NCBI GenBank assembly: GCA_937884735.1 | Contig: CAKZYI010000099.1 | Location: 1-5,229 of the forward strand | DNA length: 5,229 bases | Direction of reading: 5' to 3' | Source of the DNA: an uncultured Pleurocapsa sp. | Lineage (GTDB): Bacteria > Cyanobacteriota > Cyanobacteriia > Cyanobacteriales > Xenococcaceae | Part shown: one piece after another, positions 1 through 4,529 of the stretch | How positions within the stretch are numbered: the stretch's first letter is position 1 | Layout: every line of letters starts with the position of its first letter | Notes under the pieces: model-generated | The model's input: only the letters and a program-made list of their open reading frames with translations | Told to the model about the DNA's origin: nothing | Database searches by the model: none | Position numbers and translations under genes: made by a program

Positions 1-38
1 CTAAAGGCTACGAACTAATAACCTCTCAACGAAGCTAA
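1..38 (+). CDS. Possible C-terminal tail of an upstream gene (partial)
   Basis: Reading from base 3, eleven codons (KGYELITSQRS) run to a TAA at 36-38, and the reading frame is open to the left edge of the window. A hairpin with a T run starts 15 bases after this stop, which is the usual place for a terminator, so a plus-strand gene may end here. Frame 1 is also open at the left edge but ends sooner, at 16-18. The stretch is too short to assign a family, and either frame or neither could be real. Confidence 0.25.
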   Translation, partial: KGYELITSQRS

Positions 39-52
39 TTCACACTAGGCGT

Positions 53-81
53 AAATTACTAAAAAGTGATTAGTAATTTTT
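53..81 (+). terminator. AT-rich hairpin with T run, possible intrinsic terminator
   Basis: AAATTACTAA (53-62) and TTAGTAATTT (70-79) are perfect reverse complements around a 7-base loop, and T77-T81 form a T run that overlaps the end of the stem. The geometry fits a plus-strand intrinsic terminator for a gene ending near base 38. The stem has only one G-C pair, so it would be weak. Confidence 0.4.
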
Positions 82-163
82 GTTGCATTAAAGCATGTGC
101 CTAAAGCAAACTCCAGCGATTCCTTTAGGACTAATTGCGCCCCCACCCTACAGATAGATGAAA

Positions 164-189
164 AATAACAAATGACAAATGGTAAATGG
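164..189 (+). repeat. Heptad tandem repeat overlapping a start codon
   Basis: Three 7-base units and a partial fourth can be read: AATAACA (164-170), AATGACA (171-177), AATGGTA (178-184) and AATGG (185-189). This matches the unit length of the short tandemly repeated repetitive (STRR) sequences known from cyanobacteria. The array overlaps the first six codons of the DUF3122 gene and supplies its ATG at 172. Two further ATGs, at 179 and 186, fall in the other two reading frames. The units have diverged, so this is an old or imperfect array. Confidence 0.6.
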
Positions 190-687
190 TTATTAACGTT
201 GCTACTAAATTTAGTCTTAGTTTGCACCGTTAGCTTTTCTTTGATATGTTCCCCTGCAATAGCATTATTGAGACAACACCACGAAACAGAAAATGTACTG
301 CGCTATCATGCTCAAGATTCCTTAAAAGATCGCGACGGCAACACATGGCAAGTATTACTATTTCCCGATAATCTACAGAGTGCAGCTACGGCTTATTATC
401 TACGCCTAGTTGGGTTTCCTGGAGTCAATTCTTTCATTCATCCCCAATCTTTAGAAATTTTGACCAGTCAAGGCAAAATATTGATTGCAACCGATAGTTA
501 TCAAGAGTCTGCACCAGCACCAAATGTTGGACAATACAACTTGACTCCTATCATTGCTCAAATCCCTCAAAAAGGTAGTTTAAAATTATCTATTCCCCTA
601 GAGCAAAATCGGGAGTTAGCCCTCAAAATACCACCAAAAGTGGTTGCTGAATGGCAATTATTGACTCAGGAAATTGAAAAAATGTGA
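172..687 (+). CDS. DUF3122 family protein, secreted, function unknown
   Basis: This 171-residue protein resembles the cyanobacterial DUF3122 family. The segment DRDGNTWQV (about residues 53-61), then YYLRLVGFPGV (76-86), PNVGQY (118-122 region) and the C-terminal IPPKVVAEWQ (153-162) are the parts I recognise. A Sec-type signal peptide is clear: K5, a hydrophobic core at about residues 7-26, and a likely cleavage after A31 in SPAIA. There is no good lipobox around C26, so I expect a soluble periplasmic or lumenal protein. No biochemical role is known to me. No Shine-Dalgarno sequence precedes the ATG, which lies inside a heptad repeat. A later in-frame TTG at 199 would keep most of the hydrophobic core but lose K5, so 172 is preferred. 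The gene stands alone, with 250 bases before the next one. Confidence 0.85.
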   Translation: MTNGKWLLTLLLNLVLVCTVSFSLICSPAIALLRQHHETENVLRYHAQDSLKDRDGNTWQVLLFPDNLQSAATAYYLRLVGFPGVNSFIHPQSLEILTSQGKILIATDSYQESAPAPNVGQYNLTPIIAQIPQKGSLKLSIPLEQNRELALKIPPKVVAEWQLLTQEIEKM

Positions 688-717
688 TCTAACTTCCAAT
701 TGATTATACAAAGTCGG

Positions 718-731
718 GTAATTGACATTAC
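718..731. promoter_or_regulatory. NtcA-box-like sequence GTA-N8-TAC
   Basis: GTA (718-720), eight bases, then TAC (729-731) fits the consensus for NtcA, the cyanobacterial nitrogen regulator. The GTAAT/ATTAC arms are a perfect inverted repeat. It lies 206 bases before the pentapeptide gene. At the canonical spacing of about 22 bases downstream there is only TATTTA (754-759), a poor match to the expected TAN3T box. A six-base match of this kind arises by chance about once in every few kilobases, so this is a weak call. Confidence 0.2.
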
Positions 732-767
732 TTAATCTATTAAATTCGGCAGATATTTATCAATCAA

Positions 768-831
768 AAGCCTATAATCTATAGCTTAGAACCTATGATT
801 ATTGAGCGTAATACTGAAGGCTTATTATTTT
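768..831 (+). terminator. Two-part hairpin followed by T-rich tract
   Basis: ATAATC-T-ATAG (774-784) pairs with CTATGATTAT (793-802) over ten base pairs, with one bulged T at 780 and an 8-base loop. An outer helix, AAGCCT (768-773) with AGGCTT (818-823), encloses it and is followed by ATTATTTT (824-831). It lies about 80 bases after the DUF3122 stop, so it may be a processed 3' end or terminator of that transcript. It could also be structured leader RNA for the pentapeptide gene, or chance pairing in AT-rich DNA. Confidence 0.3.
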
Positions 832-937
832 GTTTCGTGCATTATATTTATAACAACGTTATTTTAGAGTTGCGATCGGGAATCATAAAATATGTCTTCC
901 AAAATACAGTTAGCTGTTGAAATAACAATTTAAATTA

Positions 938-1909
938 ATGAATGGAGAAGAGTTATTATCGCTCTATCAACAAAACAATAGGGATTTTAGCCGTGCCGAT
1001 CTCAGTCAAATACAGATCATCCAGGCTCTTCTGGAAAATATCGATTTCAGCAGATCGGAATTAGATTGGGCGAATCTCAGCGGAACAAATTTGGCAGGAG
1101 CTAATCTAAGTCGTGCCAACTTAACCAATGCAAAGCTGATCAAAACTAATTTAGCCGAGGCTAATCTTAGAAGTGCTGATATGGCTGAAGTGGATCTTAG
1201 CTGGGCTAATTTAGAAAAAGCTTGCTTGACTAGAGTAGATCTAAGTAATGCCAATCTCAGCCAATCTTTTTTTCGCGATGCAAATTTATCTGATGCTGAC
1301 TTGAGCAATGCCAATCTCACCCGTGCTAATCTTTCAGGAGCGAACCTAAGTCGTGCCAACTTATCGGGAGCAAACCTTACGGGGGTAGATTTGAGTGGTG
1401 CTGATTTTAGTCGTGCTGATTTTAGCCATGCTAATTTGAGCAACGCTAATGTGAGTTATGCCAACTTTAGTCGTGCTGACTTAAGTGGTAGTAGTTTGCG
1501 CCAATCCAATTTGCAACAAGCAACATTGCAGGGTGCTAATTTACGCTCGGCTAATTTACGAAGTGCAGTACTAGCAGGAGCTATTTTAAAAGATACGGAT
1601 CGAGGAAACAGTAGTTTTTCTACTATATCCCAACTTAGTTTAGGCAATGCTCAACCAGATAATAAAATTGATTTTGGTTCGGCAAATTTTAGTAACGCTA
1701 ACTTAAAAGAAGTGAATATGCAGGGTGCTAACTTTAGATTTGCCCTGTTGTTTAAAACTAATTTAGAAAAAGCTAATTTAGAAAACGCCAGCTTAATAGA
1801 TATATATATGCGAGGAGCTAATTTGAGAGGAGCAAACTTGAAAAATAGTATTTTGAGTGGCGTAAATTGGAAAGGAACTGTTATGCCAGATGGAACTATT
1901 CATCCTTAA
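938..1909 (+). CDS. Pentapeptide-repeat protein (long right-handed beta-helix)
   Basis: Nearly the whole 323-residue protein is built of A(N/D)LXX pentapeptides, with leucine or phenylalanine at the central position. Repeats of this kind fold into a right-handed quadrilateral beta-helix with four pentapeptides per coil. A short N-terminal lead (EELLSLYQQNNRDF, residues 4-17) is typical of cyanobacterial members. The first solenoid block covers about residues 16-220, roughly ten coils. A non-repeat insert follows at about 221-244, then a second block at about 245-312. The tail MPDGTIHP (316-323) is a common C-terminal cap in cyanobacterial homologues. There is no signal peptide and no fused catalytic domain, so a cytosolic scaffold or binding role is likely but unproven. 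Some pentapeptide proteins (MfpA, Qnr) mimic DNA and protect gyrase, but nothing here shows that. The ATG has no clear Shine-Dalgarno; the nearby ATG at 942 is out of frame. Confidence 0.95.
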   Translation: MNGEELLSLYQQNNRDFSRADLSQIQIIQALLENIDFSRSELDWANLSGTNLAGANLSRANLTNAKLIKTNLAEANLRSADMAEVDLSWANLEKACLTRVDLSNANLSQSFFRDANLSDADLSNANLTRANLSGANLSRANLSGANLTGVDLSGADFSRADFSHANLSNANVSYANFSRADLSGSSLRQSNLQQATLQGANLRSANLRSAVLAGAILKDTDRGNSSFSTISQLSLGNAQPDNKIDFGSANFSNANLKEVNMQGANFRFALLFKTNLEKANLENASLIDIYMRGANLRGANLKNSILSGVNWKGTVMPDGTIHP

Positions 1910-1950
1910 CTTTTGATGTTTGTTAGCTTCGTCTTAATTGATAGGTTTTT

Positions 1951-1985
1951 AGCTATCAGCTATTAGCTATTAGCTATTAGCTTTT
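1951..1985. repeat. Five-unit heptad STRR array (AGCTATT type)
   Basis: Five contiguous 7-base units are present: AGCTATC (1951-1957), AGCTATT three times (1958-1978) and AGCTTTT (1979-1985). Each junction makes the near-palindrome AGCTA-T-TAGCT, so the array can fold on either strand. TGATAG (1939-1944) also pairs with CTATCA (1953-1958), giving a six-base-pair hairpin at the left edge. The array fills the middle of the 86-base gap between the convergent pentapeptide and mgtE genes, where no conventional terminator with a U run is visible. It may help end transcription from both sides, or it may simply be a dispersed genomic repeat. Confidence 0.85.
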
Positions 1986-1995
1986 GAAAAATTAA

Positions 1996-3369
1996 TCACA
2001 AACCTAATATTGTTTTGTCAATGTTGAAGTAGAGCAAAACTCCTAATACATCCACAGCGGTGGTAATAAAGGGGGCAGACATGAGGGCTGGATCTAGGTT
2101 TAGAGAACGGAACAAGAAGGGTAAAGCCGAGCCAGCAACAGAAGCTAAAAGTGCGATCGCAACTAAGCTAATTCCCACCGAAATTGCTACTTGAAAACTA
2201 CCCTGAAGGAAATAAGCCCAAACTGTTGCCATTATGCCCAAAATCAAACCAAGCAAAATTCCTGCCGCCGCTTCGCGAAACACTACTTTTCCTGCACCCA
2301 TGTTTTGAATCTCTTCGGTATTCAAACCCCTAATCACAACGGTAGAAGACTGTGCGCCAACATTTCCCCCTGTACCTGTTAATAAAGGAATAAAAGCAGC
2401 CAAGATAACCACTTCTTGCAACAGTGATTCGTTAAAGCGAATAATCGCTCCAGTAACAGTATTGGTTATTAATAACACAAACAGCCAAACCACCCGACGA
2501 CGAGCAACTGTTAGCAGATTAGTTTGAAAGTAGTTGTCGCCATCAGACTGTACTCCACCAAGAGCATAAATATCTTCTGTCGCTTCTTGTTGAATAATAT
2601 CAATCACATCATCTACTGTAACTACTCCCACAAGTCTTTCCTCACTATCTACCACAGGCACAGCTACAATATCGTAGCGTTGAATAGTACGTGCAACCTC
2701 TTCTTGATCCGTATCAGTGTGGACAAAAACTACGTCTCTAGTCATAATTTCTGCCAAAGTAGTATCGGTTGCAGCAACAACCAAATCTCTTAAGGAAACA
2801 ATTCCTGTTAGTTGGCGAGAAGAACCTGTGACGTAGAGATAATACACTACCTCTGAAGCATTAGATAGGCTTCTAATCCTTTCAAGGGTTTGGCTAACTG
2901 TTAAGCTTTCTTTTAAGGAAATATACTCAGGGGTCATAATGCGCCCTGCGGTATCATCTCCGTAGCCGAGTAATATTGCTGTGGCTTGGCGTTCTTTTGG
3001 ACTTAGTTGAGACAATAGACGACGTACAATCTTTGCAGGAAGTTCATCAAACATCTTAGCGCGATCATCAGGAGACATCTTATCTACGATGTCTAATACC
3101 TCCTGACGCTTGAATTCTTGAATTAGTGCTTGTTGAACATCAGTATTCAAGTACTCATAAACTTCGATCGCCTCGGCTTTGGAGAGCAAGCGAAATGCGA
3201 TTAGTTGAGCTGATTCTGGTAAACCTTCAATAGCCTCTGCTATATCTACGGGCTGTACGGGAATTAATAAAGATTTTGCGCCTTCTAAATTACCTTTTTC
3301 TAATAGTAGTTCTAACTGCGATCGAACTAATTGTCTTAATTCGTTATGTTTAACTCCATTTTGTATCAT
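1996..3369 (-). CDS. mgtE: Magnesium transporter MgtE
   Basis: This 457-residue protein has the complete MgtE architecture. The N-terminal superhelical domain covers about residues 15-135, with the family motif MSPDDRAKMFDELP at 98-111. A CBS pair follows (about 140-265), starting at AGRIMTPEYI and ending in VDDVIDIIQQEATED. A connecting helix leads to five membrane segments from about residue 290. The pore signature GTGGNVGAQSS (332-342) is intact, and D440 in TTAVD matches the conserved pore aspartate of the family. MgtE forms a homodimeric Mg2+ channel in the plasma membrane. Mg2+ bound by acidic residues of the N and CBS domains closes the pore, and those acidic residues are retained, so gating is expected. 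The ATG at 3369 has only a weak GGACG (3376-3380) upstream. The gene is divergent from the RRM gene. I see no recognisable Mg2+ riboswitch in the spacer. Confidence 0.97.
   Translation of the reverse strand: MIQNGVKHNELRQLVRSQLELLLEKGNLEGAKSLLIPVQPVDIAEAIEGLPESAQLIAFRLLSKAEAIEVYEYLNTDVQQALIQEFKRQEVLDIVDKMSPDDRAKMFDELPAKIVRRLLSQLSPKERQATAILLGYGDDTAGRIMTPEYISLKESLTVSQTLERIRSLSNASEVVYYLYVTGSSRQLTGIVSLRDLVVAATDTTLAEIMTRDVVFVHTDTDQEEVARTIQRYDIVAVPVVDSEERLVGVVTVDDVIDIIQQEATEDIYALGGVQSDGDNYFQTNLLTVARRRVVWLFVLLITNTVTGAIIRFNESLLQEVVILAAFIPLLTGTGGNVGAQSSTVVIRGLNTEEIQNMGAGKVVFREAAAGILLGLILGIMATVWAYFLQGSFQVAISVGISLVAIALLASVAGSALPFLFRSLNLDPALMSAPFITTAVDVLGVLLYFNIDKTILGL
2153..2160. repeat. HIP1 octamer GCGATCGC
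   Basis: This is an exact copy of the highly iterated palindrome that is over-represented in many cyanobacterial genomes. It lies inside the membrane-domain part of mgtE and supports the taxonomic assignment. Confidence 0.9.
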
Positions 3370-3679
3370 ACATCACGTCCAATAAGATTAATTTGTTGTT
3401 ATTTGTTTTTGTCTATATTTAAATGAAAAAACATAGTTATTAGATATTCAAAACATTTGTTTTTCTACATTTTCGCTTTTTTTTAACATTGTTTTTAATC
3501 TTTAAATGAATCCTTTTAATCTAGTTGTGTTAACCTACTAAAAAATAGAGAAGTTAATTCGGTAAGCGCGTTTGTTTCAATTTGTCATAACCTCCTGGCT
3601 ACATAATAGATTGGCAAGCTTTCTTCCGAAATATTTATCTAATATCTAAAAGCAATACTTGTTAATCAGGAGCATATCA
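3370..3679. promoter_or_regulatory. Divergent spacer between mgtE and the RRM gene
   Basis: This 310-base AT-rich spacer should hold promoters for both flanking genes. For the RRM gene, TTGGCA (3611-3616) is five of six to the -35 consensus and is followed after 17 bases by a poor -10, TTTATC (3634-3639). An upstream TTTAAT (3515-3520) resembles a -10 box but lacks a well-spaced -35. CCTCCTGG (3591-3598) resembles the anti-Shine-Dalgarno end of 16S rRNA and can pair with the ribosome binding site of the RRM gene. No convincing mgtE promoter, small gene or structured riboswitch was found. Confidence 0.4.
3667..3672 (+). promoter_or_regulatory. Ribosome binding site of the RRM gene
   Basis: CAGGAG contains AGGAG (3668-3672) seven bases before the ATG at 3680, which is near-ideal spacing. 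It decides the start: the upstream in-frame TTG at 3659 has no such site and would add seven residues not expected before the RRM. It is the clearest Shine-Dalgarno sequence in the window. Confidence 0.85.
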
Positions 3680-3979
3680 ATGTCAATCTATGTCGGTAAT
3701 CTATCTTACGAGGTTACTAAAGAAGATCTTACGACTGTTTTTGAAGAATATGGAACAGTATCTAGAGTTTCTCTACCAACAGATCGCGAAACTAATCGCC
3801 CCAGAGGTTTTGGTTTTGTTGAAATGGGAAGCGAAGAAGAAGAAACCAAAGCAATTGAAAGCCTAGATGGTGCAGAATGGATGGGAAGAGAGCTGAGAGT
3901 TAACAAAGCTAGACCTCGCGAAAATAATCGCGGTGGTGGCGGTGGTCGTCGTTTTGAAGGTACTGCTCGCAACTACTAA
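3680..3979 (+). CDS. Single-RRM RNA-binding protein with short Gly-rich tail (Rbp family)
   Basis: The 99-residue protein is one RNA recognition motif with a short tail. RNP2 is IYVGNL (residues 3-8) and RNP1 is RGFGFVEM (42-49); the aromatic residues that stack on RNA bases (Y4, F44, F46) are present. The RRM ends near ELRVNKARPR (71-80). A basic, glycine-rich tail follows (five glycines at 85-89, then RRF), ending in ARNY. Cyanobacterial Rbp proteins of this type bind RNA, and several of those with Gly-rich tails are cold-induced; in Anabaena rbpA1 the 5' untranslated region takes part in that regulation. The particular paralogue cannot be fixed here, so no symbol is given. The gene starts at an ATG with a strong Shine-Dalgarno and is convergent with the DUF4332 gene, with a 44-base gap that holds a duplicated AAAGCAAT (3980-3995) but no clear terminator. 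Confidence 0.95.
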   Translation: MSIYVGNLSYEVTKEDLTTVFEEYGTVSRVSLPTDRETNRPRGFGFVEMGSEEEETKAIESLDGAEWMGRELRVNKARPRENNRGGGGGRRFEGTARNY

Positions 3980-4023
3980 AAAGCAATAAAGCAATAGTTT
4001 TAATGTATGTGGTTGATATTGGG

Positions 4024-4431
4024 CTATGATTTTGCTTCTTCCACCCTTCTTCTTACCTGCTCTACAGGGGGCGATAAATCTTTCCTCTGTAGGGTTGCTA
4101 CCTGTAAGCGAACTATCTGTGTATGTAAACGATGAAAAGGCGTTTGGGCGAGTTGAGCGGCGGAAATAATACCAGCGTGTAATAGTAGCCCGCAATTTTT
4201 GTCTCCTACGCTTGGTATGCGGGCAAGATCTGCCAGGGCAACCCATTTATTGATATATTTTTGGTTTAGCTGTAGTTTGATAGCTAAGTCCTGTTTTTCT
4301 TTTGTAGAAGGGGCAGTTTTTAGCAGTATTTTGGTATTGGTTATGTTATTCTGTTCGAGTAATTCTAAATGCGATCGCGTAATTCCAGGTAAGCGATCTA
4401 TTGACCAGTATTGAGATTTCTGAGATTTCAT
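4024..4431 (-). CDS. DUF4332 domain protein, helix-hairpin-helix-like
   Basis: This 135-residue protein resembles the DUF4332 family, which is common in cyanobacteria and has no established function. The central stretch KWVALADLARIPSVG (62-76) followed by CGLLLHAGI (80-88) and AQLAQTP (92-98) is what I recognise. Two helix-hairpin-helix-like units are visible: IDRLPGITRSHLELLEQNNI (11-30) and LARIPSVGDKNCGLLLHAGI (69-88). Such units usually contact nucleic-acid backbones, so DNA or RNA binding is a fair inference but is not shown. The C-terminus (residues 108-135) is helical and basic to mixed. There is no signal peptide or membrane segment. The ATG at 4431 lacks a good Shine-Dalgarno. TATATT on the minus strand (4453-4458) is a candidate -10 box close upstream. 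Confidence 0.88.
   Translation of the reverse strand: MKSQKSQYWSIDRLPGITRSHLELLEQNNITNTKILLKTAPSTKEKQDLAIKLQLNQKYINKWVALADLARIPSVGDKNCGLLLHAGIISAAQLAQTPFHRLHTQIVRLQVATLQRKDLSPPVEQVRRRVEEAKS
4371..4378. repeat. HIP1 octamer GCGATCGC
   Basis: This is the second exact HIP1 copy in the window, inside the 5' part of the DUF4332 gene. Near-matches elsewhere, such as at 5022-5030, are not full octamers. Confidence 0.9.
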
Positions 4432-4459
4432 ATTGTTGTTGCGGGTTTACTAAATATAA

Positions 4460-4475
4460 AATTTATTAATAAATT
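4460..4475. repeat. Perfect 16-base palindrome AATTTATTAATAAATT
   Basis: The sequence is its own reverse complement over all 16 bases, centred on TTAA. It lies in the 98-base spacer between the divergent DUF4332 and pepP genes. It is just upstream of a minus-strand TATATT candidate -10 (4453-4458) and about 31 bases before the plus-strand TATAAT. It could be an operator for a dimeric regulator, but it contains no G or C, so chance is a real alternative. Confidence 0.4.
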
Positions 4476-4482
4476 GCTCGTC

Positions 4483-4498
4483 AGTAGTAAGTAGTAAG
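4483..4498. repeat. Short heptad repeat AGTAGTA
   Basis: Two exact 7-base units, AGTAGTA (4483-4489) and AGTAGTA (4490-4496), are followed by a partial AG. The unit length matches the other heptad arrays in the window although the unit sequence differs. It occupies the place where a -35 box for pepP would be expected. Confidence 0.5.
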
Positions 4499-4506
4499 AT
4501 TATTAA

Positions 4507-4512
4507 TATAAT
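4507..4512 (+). promoter_or_regulatory. Candidate -10 box TATAAT for pepP
   Basis: An exact TATAAT lies 17 bases before the pepP ATG, which would put the transcription start near 4519 and give a leader of about 11 bases. No -35 match exists at the normal distance; the bases there are part of the AGTAGTA heptad repeat. A very short leader agrees with the lack of a Shine-Dalgarno sequence. In AT-rich DNA a lone TATAAT can be fortuitous. Confidence 0.4.
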
Positions 4513-4529
4513 CGTATTAGCTGAAATTG

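Noticed and set aside
100..129. Inverted repeat CCTAAAG/CTTTAGG upstream of the DUF3122 gene
   Set aside because: Only seven pairs around a 16-base loop, without a T run; not distinguishable from chance.
795..920. 41-codon plus-strand frame starting MIIERNTEGLL, ending 17 bases before the pentapeptide gene
   Set aside because: There is no Shine-Dalgarno, its ATG lies within a hairpin stem, and the product resembles no family I know; its length is within chance for AT-rich spacer.
1006..1443. 145-codon open frame antisense to the pentapeptide gene
   Set aside because: Its low-complexity KSARLKSA-type sequence is the mirror of the 15-base coding repeat on the other strand, which avoids stops in that frame by construction.
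1456..1647. 63-codon antisense frame in the same gene
   Set aside because: Same cause: shadow of repeat coding sequence, with no start signal or family resemblance.
3370..3480. Possible Mg2+ riboswitch (M-box) in front of mgtE
   Set aside because: The minus-strand leader is simple AT-rich sequence without the G+C-containing paired elements such a switch needs.
3659..3679. TTG start that would extend the RRM protein by seven residues
   Set aside because: The ATG at 3680 has AGGAG at ideal spacing, and the family begins MSIYVGNL.
3706..3972. 88-codon antisense frame across the RRM gene
   Set aside because: The proline- and serine-rich product is the complement of the RRM and glycine codons; no independent signal.
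3980..3995. Tandem duplication of AAAGCAAT after the RRM stop codon
   Set aside because: Two copies of an 8-base unit with no hairpin or T run; too small to call a functional repeat.
3863..4246. 127-codon minus-strand frame overlapping the RRM and DUF4332 genes
   Set aside because: It overlaps two well-supported genes and has biased, low-complexity composition (threonine and lysine runs).
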